From Spongilla lacustris (Eukaryota > Porifera > Demospongiae > Spongillida > Spongillidae), in the NCBI GenBank assembly GCA_949361645.1, contig OX442416.1:7632362-7696361 (forward strand): a stretch of DNA of 64,000 bases, read 5' to 3'. Below, one piece after another: positions 1 through 13,158 of the stretch (the first letter of the stretch is position 1; the number at the start of each line of letters is the position of its first letter). The translations under genes and the position numbers were made by a program. A model generated the notes under the pieces. That model did no database searches. It was not told the DNA's origin and worked only from the letters and a program-made list of their open reading frames with translations.

Positions 1-207
1 AGTGTCAATCACAAACACCTGAAGAGTAGATTTATATTAATAAACTGCAATTTATATCTATATGAGATATGCGCATTTTAGAACTTTAGCGATTTATTTA
101 AAAATCAAAGAAGTGCCGAAATATCCTGAGATTTTGTGAATTATAGTCAGCACTAAAACCTGTATAGGAAATTCAAAAATCAGGTCACTATGAAACATAG
201 TGACTTC
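1..207 (+). repeat. Dispersed repeat, copy of 6590-6812
   Basis: This stretch matches 6590-6812 almost throughout, sharing the blocks TATATGAGATATGC, TTTAGCGATTTATTT and CACTAAAACCTGTATAGG. No ORF is visible in either copy. It abuts the large duplicated block that begins near 212. The family is unidentified. Confidence 0.75.
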
Positions 208-1413
208 CAACCTGTAGTCAGTTGATCAATAACTCAGGCAATGCATTTCTGGACCAAACATTCAGAAACCATGCGCTGGCAATGTATAATTATTATATAT
301 CTCATGGCAGTGTGCAATGGGATCAGTTCTATTATCGTTGTCACCGGCCAGCTACTAGCTAGTAGGTCAAACCCCGTGGGGAAACTCAATACCTTTTCCA
401 GCCTTGACTCCTATTCACAAACAATTAAGCACATTATACATAGCCATTTGTAAACGGAGATTATAATTATAGGGGGGGGGGGAAATAGCATTACAAGTCT
501 CAGCATGTTTCTTTATCATGTTGTATAACTATTAACTGCTTGAAATACAAAGAAATTTTCCAGATCAGTGTTTGTTAAGACTAGCTACACCTGAAGGTGG
601 AACTACTCACATAATTGACCACTTTGCCAACAGAGTATACTGTTGGTGAAATTCATCTATTATTGATTGGCTTTGTATCATTGTCAAAATTAATTGCCAT
701 AGCAACGTAAATGTATCACCTCTCGGCACTGTGGGCTTGACTGGATTTACCATGGTTTAAAAAATCCAGATAGTTTATTTATTATTCGGTTCTAGCTAGC
801 TGTTGGGGCACTACTACTATTCATTGGGGCACTTATACTTGGGCAATACACAGATGTACATGTAGTTAAACAGGCAATTCGTATTGATACATGCTCCATC
901 CAGTCGAAGAGCAACGAATAGTGCAGTAGAACATTATTTTCACAATGAATCGGTCTGTGTATATTTGTGTAGGTGTGTTGGTAAATGTATGCAAATGTGA
1001 TATGTGAGTTGTGTATGTGTGTAGGTGTGTAGTACATGTGCATAGAGTGTGTGGTATCGTGTGTTTGTGTGTGTATTGTGTAGTCATGTGTAGGAATGTA
1101 ATTGTACACGTGTGTAGGAATGTGTGTACATGTAGGTGGTGTACATGTGTAGGAATGTAATTGTACACGTGTGTAGGAATGTGTGTAGGTGGTGTACATG
1201 TATAGGAATGTGTTGGTGTGTAGTGCATGCATGTAGCGGGTGTGGTGCATGTGTGGAGGATGTGTAATATATGTGTACAGGTGTACATGTGTAGGGTGTG
1301 GTACAGTGTGTATGGGGCATGTATGTTTAATGGGTAATGTGTGTTTAGGTCTGTAAGCTGGGGATCAAGTTAAATAGAACTCGTGGCTGATAATATTCAC
1401 TTTTGCACTTCTT

Positions 1414-1765
1414 AACAAATACTTTCTAGTATAAGAGCCCATTTTGAGTGTTTCAGATGGGAAAATTAAAATTTAATAAATTTGACACATGCCATGAAGA
1501 GATGGCTGAGCAAAGAAGGTACTATCAATAAGGTGCAGAGATTTGTATTGCAGCTACATGTAATGCATGGCAGGCACATTCCATTATGCATGTCAAAGAA
1601 GGATGAGGAAACAAAGATATTGAGGTACAAACTTTGTCCCATTAATTTGGAACTGAAATGTTGCAATGATTTCTTAACTGTTGTTATGTATATTATTACA
1701 TGTCATTGAAGACAAGTATAATTATGAAGTTATTACTAATTTTGTTTACAATAGATATCTGAGCT
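1414..1765. other. Segment inverted relative to the duplicate copy
   Basis: This segment of copy 1 aligns only with the reverse complement of 59621-59959, while the DNA on both sides aligns directly with copy 2. Markers are AACAAATACTTTCTAG at 1415 (reverse complement near 59950) and GATATCTGAGCT at 1754 (reverse complement at 59621). In this copy the small ORF readable in copy 2 is frameshifted. Confidence 0.8.
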
Positions 1766-2715
1766 AGCTGTTCTACTGTTTGCATTTTGGCATGCTTCTA
1801 TTCTTGTACCCAGAAGTATGCAAAGGCGCCAGAGTTTGAATGCATTTAAGGACAGAACTATTTAATACCAGACGCTGATTCAACAGATTATACTCAATGG
1901 TCCTATTAGGAAATAGATGATGCTACCCTGAACAGGACTGACATGAAGCAAAATGTGGCAAAAACGGATCCATACGGATGCCTTACATTGTATTTTAGCA
2001 CCTTCCTATCACTCCACAGGACTGCCCCATGTATACGTTCCATAGACCGCAATAACTGTCAACAGATCAAATAAGTACCCGTACAATATCAGTGGCGTAG
2101 AAAATGGGGGTGCAACTGTCCCCCCAATTGTAACAGAGGGGGGGGGGGGGGGGGGGGGCCATGCCCCCCCCCCCACTTTTACACCAGCGATACAGCGGAT
2201 AAGTGCGTCTTTTTTGTTTAAATTAATGAATAGGTGGATGGGCGGGAGGGGTACCCCTATCCCGGACCCTCCCGTACATGGCGATGTGGTCTTGGTTTGC
2301 TAATGGAGCACACTCTGAAATTTTAACATGTTTTCATCCTAATTTCATGTGCTTTTTATTCTTGCTTTAATGATATTGGCTATGTATGTATTGACTTCGG
2401 GAAAAATAATTTAAAGAAGCTGAAGACCGTATATACCGGTATAATGTAACGCAAATAATATGTGATTACGTCGCTCAGCCCAGAGTTTGGTATTCCTGTA
2501 ACCGCAGAAGTAAATCATCTAAAAAAAAATAAAAATGAAAAAAAAACAAGCGATATTGGAAATTATTAGCGGATGTGAAGCGGACTAATGCAATTATTTG
2601 TCGAAGTGGGAATCTAGCGGGGCAGTCAAGTTGTCAAACCTGCATCATGGGAGGATGAGAGGCGGGCCCAAACCCTTTTTTTGTTGCCAAACTCCTCGGG
2701 TGAAAAAACACCTTC

Positions 2716-2783
2716 TTTGCAGGATTCGAACTCGCTACCCCGTGATTCTGAACCACTGAATTTAGCGTTTCAGCCAAATGACT
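2716..2783 (-). other. tRNA-like relic (B-box-like sequence)
   Basis: On the - strand a GAGTTCGAATCCTGC stretch resembles a T-arm, and TTCAGAA sits in a possible anticodon loop. The acceptor ends do not pair well and the matching region of the duplicate near 60830 has lost the T-arm part. It may be a degenerate tRNA or a piece of a tRNA-derived SINE. I do not call it a functional tRNA. Confidence 0.2.
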
Positions 2784-2990
2784 AGTTATGAATATGATAT
2801 GCTAAAACCACTTTTAGCTACATCGCAGATCCATTAATTAATCCACATACATTTAATTGTGTGCACGCGGATACATACGGGCAGAGTATTTTATGTTATT
2901 AATTCATAGACAGGGGTTCATTCTAGATGATCTATCGCCTTTCCAGTGACAGATCTACTTACAGGGGGGATGGAGAAGGACTTGCCATCA

Positions 2991-3671
2991 GACATGCCAG
3001 CAAAAAATGCCTTAAGGGACGTAACTACCGTAAAAATAGCCCATGGCTTCTTTTAGCATTTGCTATTCGTTGTATACGGTGAAATGATTCGCAGTAGTAA
3101 GTTGTGGGCGTGTCAAAAAAGGGTATGGCTTGATGCTTATAGAATTTTGTAGCGCATTGAATGGTTTGCATGAAATACATATGAAGGCATTAAGGACACC
3201 TAGATTCGTTACTCATTTAAATATGAGGGCAATCAGACGATGCGCAGGGTGTTGTCTCGAAGCCTCCACGAACGGCGTCATATGGTTTAAAGTACGTGAT
3301 TATCGTGAAAGCTAATAGCTTTTATGACAGTGGGACGTCATACTTATTTGCCCTAACGTTACAAAGATATGTTTCTGACCTTTTTTTACGTAGGTAGAGA
3401 GTGTTAACAAGGTGTTCTATATATATATAACGCACCTTTTCGTTGCCGTGGGTTCTTTACCTAGATAATTTTCAGACTCTGCTGCTTATGTAGTAACAGC
3501 GCCTTGCATATCACGAGATTCTGATTTAGCGCAGTGCTCTTATCAATCAAACCAATTTAATCAAAATTTGTCATGGCAACATGCAATGTTAGTTTATTAT
3601 TCATGTTTTAATACAATGCTTATTAAACTCTATATTTTTATTCAACAGTTCTGTGTGTAGTTGCATGGATA
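2991..3671. other. No supported gene
   Basis: Only short ORFs occur here, such as a 61-codon frame at 3130-3315 with no recognisable motif. A pyrimidine-rich stretch ending in CAG near 3648 could be a splice acceptor for the ORF that follows. Confidence 0.5.
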
Positions 3672-3885
3672 ATGAAGACTGTTGGTGATTTGAAGAGTTT
3701 TGTGGATCATTTTAAAAATGACATTAATGAACGTAATGAACTGCAAGCACCCATGATACGAAAGGGGCTAGTGTTTTACATCCACACCGATATAGCATCT
3801 CAGCGTTTAGAAAATACAAGAAGTATCATTGCATCAATCCTTGAGCACTCTGCTGGAAGCAGTGTCACAACTACACCTGATGTGT

Positions 3886-4830
3886 CAGGGGCGGCGGAAG
3901 GTGTCCATACTTGGGGGGGCAGTGGTAAAAAAGATAATTATATTCATACCCATGCGCATACCGTACTGCGCCCACCGGGAAAAAAATGGTCCGTGTTTTA
4001 AAAAACAAGCGTATCTACGTAATCGTTCATGCTTCCGCGTACCTGTTTCAACATGTCAGAAAAGAACTGGTACTCCAACAAGATTTTAAAGAATAACCCG
4101 CAACTGCGTTCATGATTTCATGATTATGTCAATATCTCGTTTGAACACGGGCCATTTTTTTTTTGGTGGGAAATGTACCGAATTCGCTGCATGATCATTT
4201 AATTTCTTGGCTACATCCTCCAGATTACTCTTTATGCACATGCAAGATGAAGCAATTATTAAAGTTCTGACATGGAGGATCTCAATAGGAAAATTATGTC
4301 TATACTTGCGTTTGATTTTGATTCTTGTAGTTTTTACAGGTGCTGCCTTGACAACTCACAGAACTACTCTCTTCGAATTCGTTCCCCCAATTCAAAACCG
4401 CACTTTGTAACCTTTGCCTTTAGTATCTTTCTTCGGAACGGACCATCATTCAAGCAATAGAACTTGCCTTCATTTCATCCGTATACACATGCACACCCAA
4501 ACAAAACACCGATAAATAAGTCATTCACAGTTAGTCGTGCAAGCCAGACCTACTTTGTTATTGATTACAATGGACTGGGGACCAAGACATTTAGTACTTA
4601 TCCTGGTCCCCAGTCCATCGTATATCGATCGTTAAGTAGGTCTGGCTTGCGAGACTAACCCTATTTAAACTCACAGTCACTGGCAGTACAGCAATCTCGG
4701 AGAACGCGCGCTCGCAATAAGATTAAAGTTATTCATAACCTGATGGTAGTGCAAAGGGGGCTGAGCCCCCCCACCTCGATATTTGGGGGGGCAAAAGCCC
4801 CCCCTGCCCCCCCTGCTCCGCCGCCCCTGC
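3886..4830. mobile_element. Non-autonomous TIR element, 945 bp
   Basis: The ends are inverted: CAGGGGCGGCGGA at 3886 and TCCGCCGCCCCTG ending at 4829. The flanks carry TGTGT on both sides (3881-3885 and 4831-4835), a likely target duplication if one extra C is allowed. The interior has no transposase; it carries G/C-runs near both ends and a hairpin at 4530-4660. A second, 3'-truncated copy starts at 10093. CAGGGGCGG termini are common in hAT-type elements, but those make 8-bp duplications, which I do not see, so the superfamily is left open. Confidence 0.8.
4530..4660. repeat. Imperfect palindrome inside the 945-bp element
   Basis: Left arm GCAAGCCAGACCTACTT (4539) pairs with AAGTAGGTCTGGCTTGC ending at 4650, and TGGACTGGGGACCA (4571) pairs with TGGTCCCCAGTCCA (4605). 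The copy at 10 kb keeps only the left arm (near 10648-10695), so the right arm was lost or the fold-back arose in this copy. Confidence 0.8.
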
Positions 4831-4974
4831 TGTGTTTCGGTGGGCAATATGTCATATTATTAATATAATGTCAAAATTTTACAAGATGTTGGGCTGAATT
4901 AGAGGTGTTTCTCTATGAGAAGTTTATAGTGTCTATTGACACAGCTGAGGATGTAGCGTTCCTTTAATACAGAG

Positions 4975-5238
4975 ATGAATGTAATGTGCAATCCACCTTT
5001 ACCTATTCCACTTAATGTAAGAACTGATTGTAAGAAGTGTGCTAAAAGGAAGGATGAGTTGCAGAGAATGGCTGAAGTAAATCGCATGCTTAAACAACAA
5101 CTGAAAATGAATAACCACAGGAGTAGGCATTTACACAATTTAAAGCAAGCTTTACAACGGAAGGCTAAAATTGAATCCAATCTTCGTTCTATAATAAGAG
5201 ACATTAAACTTAAAATAAATTTTAAAACAAACAGCTAA
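4975..5238 (+). CDS. Unrecognised 87-residue ORF, basic and coiled-coil-like
   Basis: ATG-initiated frame of 87 codons. It has one CxxC pair (residues about 21-24, CKKC) followed by a long Lys/Arg/Gln/Leu-rich stretch without proline (about 25-80) that looks helical or coiled-coil. It follows the broken frame at 3672-4966 on the same strand and could be its continuation in another frame or exon. No family was recognised. A TATTGAAATATTAAATATAAAA-like AT-rich stretch follows, but no clear AATAAA signal. Confidence 0.35.
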   Translation: MNVMCNPPLPIPLNVRTDCKKCAKRKDELQRMAEVNRMLKQQLKMNNHRSRHLHNLKQALQRKAKIESNLRSIIRDIKLKINFKTNS

Positions 5239-6589
5239 AGTAAGAAATTCACACAAGTGGCACTTAGTATTACCAGCAGTTTATTGAAATATTAAATATA
5301 AAAAGTAAAAAGTTCTCCCAGAACTTAGTATTGAACAAACAGAAACTGCTGTTAGAAATGTCTAATATGTCTATACTTAATGAGCTTTACATTGAACATT
5401 TATGATTTACTGAGCAAAAACAAAATATTCTGTATCATGGACACATTATTTCAGTGAAAAGTACTGGCAAAGTTCCAAAAGCCACCATCTGTTACTGGGC
5501 ACAGCAAGACATCAAGGAAGAAGGGGCATGCATATATCACAGCTGCTTACTGACTGTATTACTGGAGATGTGATTTTTGTTGATTTTCCTGACATGTGAA
5601 ATGCCTATTTCATTGAATGGTAAAATTTTGTTTCCGAGAACATGATATACATGTATATACACTTGGCTATATATTTCAATATCGCTACCATGAGCAGCCT
5701 GCATATTTGGCATGATTTTATGCATAATATCTGCTGTAGTACCTTCTAAAAACTATTTTTATATGCTGGTATGTGTGGCAGTTACTCCTTATATATTTGG
5801 CTGCAGTAGCATGTTTAGTAAGTTCAGTGTAGCGAATATAAGTTAAACCGGCACAGTTTTTTTAGCGCGGTCATTCAATTCCATATATTCAAAAGTACCG
5901 CTTTATGCTGCCGTATTGACCAAATGAAAAAAGATGATATGATAAGTAATGTACCGTTGGAGTGCTCATTTTTTCCTCTTTTTAGAACTATGCTAATTGT
6001 TGCAAAAATATCAATTTGAAAAAAATATCCAAGTACTCAGCGAAGTGCTTCTGTTCCGATGATTTTAGTGGTACAAAAAAAATGCATAGCTCTTTTTCTG
6101 TCATCCTTAGCCAAAAATGCAGACTTTTTTTTAGGGGCTCTGTGTCTTATCAAAGTTTGCCCCCCCCCAAAAAAAAAAAAGAAAATGCAGACATTGTAGG
6201 AAATGTTTTAGTTTCTGGGGCTCTGTGCCTGACCATTTTTCAACTACTTCCTACGTGTTTTATTAAAAATTCCCCCCCCCCCCCCCCCCTCATGCACTTT
6301 TAAACTCCATCCTACGCCGCTGCATATGTACATGTACAACAAGTTATTGCAGTTTGTAATCACAATCTGTAGCGGGCTGTATAAACGTTAACGGCGTAGA
6401 TTCAATACGTTGCTTTCTCCGATGGGTGTACCAGGTTGTATACAAATGGTGTACCATATTGTAATGCAATACGGGCCTGTACCAGGTCTAAATTTTTGGT
6501 TGTGTATAAATAGAATTTTTAAAGTGACGTAGTATAGTTGTGTACAAATCATTTTTTGTGATTTTCGACTTTCAAGTCATCAATACTTT
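5239..6589. other. No supported gene; AT-rich with homopolymer runs
   Basis: I see no splice-bounded or conserved ORF. Poly-C/poly-A runs occur near 6160-6180 and a C-run near 6272-6290. Short ORFs (for example 6016-6303) run through these homopolymers and look spurious. Confidence 0.5.
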
Positions 6590-6812
6590 TATCTATCACA
6601 AAGACCTGAAAAGGAGATTTATATTCATCTAATAATTTTTCTAAAATTGCAATATTTATCTATATGAGATATGCACAATTCATTTTAGAACTTTAGCGAT
6701 TTATTTTTAAAAAATCAAAGAAGTGCCGAAAAATCCAGAGATTCATAAATTATAGTCAACACTAAAACCTGTATAGGAAATTCAAAAATCAAGTCGTTTT
6801 GAAACATCGGTG
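6590..6812 (+). repeat. Dispersed repeat, copy of 1-207
   Basis: Same family as 1-207, with small indels such as an extra AATTTTTCTAAAATT near 6641. It lies just upstream of a microsatellite-linked repeat at 6907. Confidence 0.75.
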
Positions 6813-6906
6813 TTTTTTTGAGATCGTAGCAGAGCATTTGTTCTGAATAGCAGAGCATTTGTTCTGAATAAGTAGATGTGCATGTAATTTATTTCCATTT
6901 TTCAAT

Positions 6907-6955
6907 TTTGGTGTCCATTCAGTAAGCATCAAGTTGCTTCTTTAGGGTCCAGGAC

Positions 6956-7009
<54 letters not shown>
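6907..7009 (+). repeat. Microsatellite-linked dispersed repeat with (TG)n
   Basis: A conserved block (TTGGTGTCCATTC, then GCATCA, then TGCTTCTTTAGGG) runs directly into a TG tract at 6957-7009. The same block next to a TG or CA tract recurs at 49626, 51298 and 57898, and in reverse orientation near 45331, 46561 and 47817. Confidence 0.85.
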
Positions 7010-9700
<2,691 letters not shown>

Positions 9701-10030
9701 ATATTTCTTTTTTTAACAATCCTATCAAAGTTATTTCTGTTTAAAAGTGTTGTGTTATTCCCCACTAAAAACTGCAGTCACTACCATGCATGACAATTTA
9801 TTGTTTTTGTTTTTTTGTTTGTTTGTTTCCTTGTGTGTTTCTCTTGGCCTTGGCTTGGAAAACCAAGGCATTAATGTAGCTATATGTATATCAGACTAGC
9901 TACATTTATAATGTGCGATACTTGAGGGAGAAAATTGCATACCGGTAAATTCTGGTCCAGCACAAGCCGAGGTACTGAGCGTACATTCTAATCTAAGCCC
10001 ATCTGTAAACACAACGAGCGCCTCCCGTAC

Positions 10031-10092
10031 CTCGTTAAGGACCTGATAGGCCTCTAAAACACACAGTTTCTCTGGCACATTAGTAGTGATAA
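10031..10092 (-). pseudogene. Truncated copy of a THUMPD1-like exon
   Basis: The - strand reads VPEKLCVLEAYQVLNE up to a GTACGG donor-like site, nearly identical to the exon at 52897-53007 (VPEKRCVLEAYQVLDE). It ends abruptly at 10092/10093, where the CAGGGGCGGCGGA terminus of a mobile element begins. The partner copy continues into GMKGIIISTN. Similarity to 52.7-52.96 kb also extends through the adjacent intron (ACCAAGGCATTAA and related blocks from about 9750), so this is a duplicated genomic piece, not a processed copy. Without the remaining exons it is almost certainly non-functional. Confidence 0.7.
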
Positions 10093-10740
10093 CAGGGGCG
10101 GCGGAGGGTGTCCATATTTGGGGGGGCAGTGGTAAAAAAGATAATTATTTTCATACCCAGCGCGTACCGTACCCCCCTCCCTCTGCCCCCACCGGGAAAA
10201 AAATGGTCCGTGTTTTAAAAAACAAGCGTATCTTCGTAATCGTTCATGCTTCCGCGTACCCTGTTTCAACGGCATTTCAGAAAAGAACCGGTACTCCAAC
10301 AAGATTTTAAAGAATAGCAGTTACGTTATAGCACGCAGCTGCGTTCATGATTTCATGATTATGTCGTTTAAGCACGGGCCATTTTTTTTTGGTGGGAAAT
10401 GAACCGAATTCGCTGCATGATCATTTAATTCATCCTCCAGATTGCTAGTTCTTTATGCACATGCAAGATGAAGCAGTTATTAAATCTTCTTCAGTTCTGT
10501 CATGGAGGATCTCAAATAGGTAAATTATGTGTATACTTGCGTTTGATTTTGATATATTGTAGTTTTTAAGGGTGCTGCCTCGACAACTCACAGAACTACT
10601 CTCTTCGAATAATGCACACCCAAACAAAACACCGATAAATTAGTCTTGCAAGCCAGACCTACTTCGTTATTGATTACAATGGACTGGGGACCAAGACATT
10701 TACTTATCCTCCATTGTATATATACATGGACACCAAAATT
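10093..10740 (+). mobile_element. Second copy of the 945-bp TIR element, 3' part missing
   Basis: It begins CAGGGGCGGCGGA and tracks 3886-4600 closely, including GGTCCGTGTTTTAAAAAACA and CACCGATAAAT. The right half with the inverted terminus is absent; similarity fades near 10710 where an AT-rich (TA)n sequence begins. It interrupts the THUMPD1-like exon copy. Confidence 0.75.
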
Positions 10741-11082
10741 GGTTGTAAAAATGTATATATATATATACATGTACACCAGTTCACCTTCACCACAGTCTGG
10801 CAGCTGCACTGGAATCTGTTATGAGGCCTAGCATTATAAGATATTGAAATTCTTCTTCCTGAAAACTACAGGTACATGTACATACACATGTATGTGTGTG
10901 TTGTTGTATTGTGCTGGTGTGGTATCCTTTGATAAGCCTAATAAAATGCATGTTCAGAAGTCAGAACAAATAATTTCCATGTACATGTACATGTATGTCA
11001 CACCAATTTTCCATGCCCTGAGGGTGCAGCAGGGCCTGGCCATGGACTACAACGCAAAGTTCCTATTCTTCCCATTTCAATT

Positions 11083-11200
11083 TTGTACTAGGCCTACGTA
11101 CGTAGAACTAAATCATAACAATTAAATAGGCATGGTGCCAGTCTTTACTAAAAGTGCTTGGGTTTCGAATTTATAGCGTTCCCCCCAAACCCCCTTTGTT
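11083..11200 (+). repeat. Local duplication (partner 12536-12650)
   Basis: The blocks ACTAGGCCTACGTACGTAGA and GGGTTTCGAATTTATAGCG are shared with 12536-12650 in the same orientation. No coding capacity is evident. Confidence 0.85.
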
Positions 11201-11252
11201 TCGTTATAATTTGATGTTACCTGGTTGAGTCCTTTGAGCTGCTGGACTTCTT

Positions 11253-11429
11253 GGTCTGGCCATGGACTACAACGCAAAGTTCCTGTTCTTCCCGTCTGCA
11301 CTCACACTTATTTAGGTGGAGGTGTGGGTTGCCTACCTCTGGAATGATGCCACACTTGGCAAGAAGTATCCTGGCTGGCTGTACATTCCTGAACCATGGG
11401 CCTATGTCTCCTTATATTGGATGCACTAA
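11253..11429 (+). pseudogene. Unrecognised hydrophobic coding fragment with internal stop
   Basis: One frame reads LAMDYNAKFLFFPSALTLI, a TAG stop (11313-11315), then [20 protein letters not shown] and [17 protein letters not shown] to a TAA at 11427-11429. It is rich in W, Y and F and looks like a membrane-associated protein piece. The first part (GGCCATGGACTACAACGCAA) also occurs at 11038, so a segment was duplicated. Alternatively TTTAG/GTGGAG is an acceptor and 11316-11429 an exon. I do not recognise the family. Confidence 0.3.
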
Positions 11430-11824
11430 TCCTGTTGTTGTGGACTAGAATATTTGCAGACATGCATTTATGACTGTATGGATCTACATGCATTTGTAAA
11501 TATAATTATCTCCAGACATGCATTTGTTTTTTTTTCTGTCAAATTTGCTTTGGTCATCACATAATACAGCAAAGCTGCAATATGAGAACAGTCCTTCCCA
11601 ACACCAGCCATGCAATTAAAAGATCAAATATAACTATTGGCCTTATGAATATGTTGCTAACTCTTGTTGTGGCATAACTCATTATAAAAATAAAAAGTAC
11701 GTCATAAGTAGATCTACACAGTAAATTGTTATTAAATGCATGTGATTTTTTTACTGCTAAATCACATAATGGTTCCACAAAGTATGATACATTGCTAAAT
11801 CAAAAATGGATAATCTTGGTAATC

Positions 11825-11975
<151 letters not shown>

Positions 11976-12650
11976 TTCATTACTACCTCCATTTGTGGAA
12001 AATTCTGGGGCAGACCTGGACAGCAAGGCCTCAAGTAGCTTAAAACACATAACATTATTATCTAGTTTCAAAACTTGCCGGTGTATAGGAATTGCATATG
12101 GCTTATGACCCTGGCCTGGTACTCGGCCTGGTATGGTTGAATGCAAGGGCCATTCAGATAAGAGGCCAGGCTCTCTATATAGCTGCTATTTTCTTAGTGT
12201 GTGGAAACTTTCACAGTCATTTATTTTACTGACACAGTTTTGTTTTGAATGACAGCAAACACAATAATGCACATCACATGCACACTACCAAATTATGCAC
12301 ACATCATCTACATGTATATACGTAATAGAACACGTTATCACGTGACTGAGACAGGGCGTGCCTTCAAATACCGCTGCTGAACGGCATCAATTTACAGGTT
12401 CAAGTTTCACATCAACGATCAAAGTAAAGGTGAAAAACGGCTGAGTTCTAGTTTAGATACATGTGCATGTTTTTAAGCGATTTTGCGCCCCTGGCGCAAG
12501 AAGAGTAGTAGGACTTCAGTATATGGCCATTTTAATGTTGTACTAGGCCTACGTACGTAGAACTAAATCATAACAATTAAATAGGCATGGTGCCAGTCTT
12601 TACTAAAAGTGCTTGGGTTTCGAATTTATAGCGTTCCCCCCAAACCCCCT

Positions 12651-13059
12651 ATAGACCCCTTCCGCACGATCAATAAATGGACATGCAGACTTCTCGTTCT
12701 AATCCCAAGACATCTCAAAAGGTATGGTTGAAGGTCCCTTAGGTATGTGACTGCATTGAACATGTAGTTACATCTATGATGTGTGTATACATGTACATGT
12801 AGATATAATTGACTGCACATAATTGTGTCAGTCTGTGGACATTTACAATCATAAATATTAATCACCTACATATGTCCTATAGTTGTGTACATGTATAGTA
12901 TTAAGAGAATTTATATCCACCCCACACCCCTACACAATCCTCCCCCTTCCTTATGTTATAAGAGGTACTATAGTTTTATAATAGATTGAAAGTCTTGCAT
13001 TAGTGTGGGAGGGTCCCACCTTCTGGTGTGTCTGTATACCCAAGGTGATATCACCGTAG
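12651..13059. other. Region upstream of first identified ankyrin exon
   Basis: There is no recognisable exon or promoter. The exon at 13060 begins with an AG acceptor, so at least one more 5' exon is needed, here or outside the window. Confidence 0.5.
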
Positions 13060-13158
13060 GAACTAGAAGAGAAGCTAAGAGGTGCAGCATATTATGGCAA
13101 TACTGATGAGGTCATCAGGCTGCTGGGTGCAGGGGCCAATGTAGATGCCACTGATAAG
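13060..13158 (+). CDS. Ankyrin exon 1 of the model
   Basis: 99 bp, phase 0, one capping-type repeat: GAAYYGNTDEVIRLLGAGAN followed by VDATDK and a GTGAGA donor. It closely resembles exon 9 (33212-33310), which also ends in DATDK, suggesting both began an array. Confidence 0.85.

Larger units (their letters stand above)
212..2990 (+). repeat. Large duplicated block, copy 1 (partner 58468-64000)
   Basis: Long collinear similarity links this block to 58468-60925 and, after an insertion, to 63857-64000. Anchors include GTTGATCAATAACTCAGGC (near 220 and 58480), ACATAATTGACCACTTTGCC (609 and 58884) and TACCGGTATAATGTAACGC (2434 and 60678). The copies differ by substitutions, small indels, poly-G/C length changes, one inverted segment (1414-1765) and a large insertion in copy 2. 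ORFs inside are short and not conserved as frames, apart from the small ORF discussed at 59757-59915. The block could be an old transposon or a segmental duplication. Its right end lies beyond the window in copy 2. Confidence 0.85.
3672..4897 (+). pseudogene. Unrecognised ORF split by a DNA element
   Basis: I do not recognise the protein. An open frame runs from 3672 to 3885 (about 71 codons, rich in charged residues, including the segment RKGLVFYIHTDIASQRLENT). It is interrupted at 3886 by a 945-bp terminal-inverted-repeat element. Beyond the element and one copy of the TGTGT flank, the same frame resumes at 4836 and stays open to a TGA at 4895-4897. The next frame then remains open to 4966, which suggests a further frameshift. 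An acceptor-like sequence lies upstream near 3648, so this may be an exon rather than a start. That the frame continues exactly across the insertion supports prior coding use, but expression cannot be judged. Confidence 0.45.

Noticed and set aside
2716..2783. tRNA gene on the - strand
   Set aside because: The acceptor stem does not pair and the duplicate copy lacks the T-arm; kept only as a low-confidence relic.
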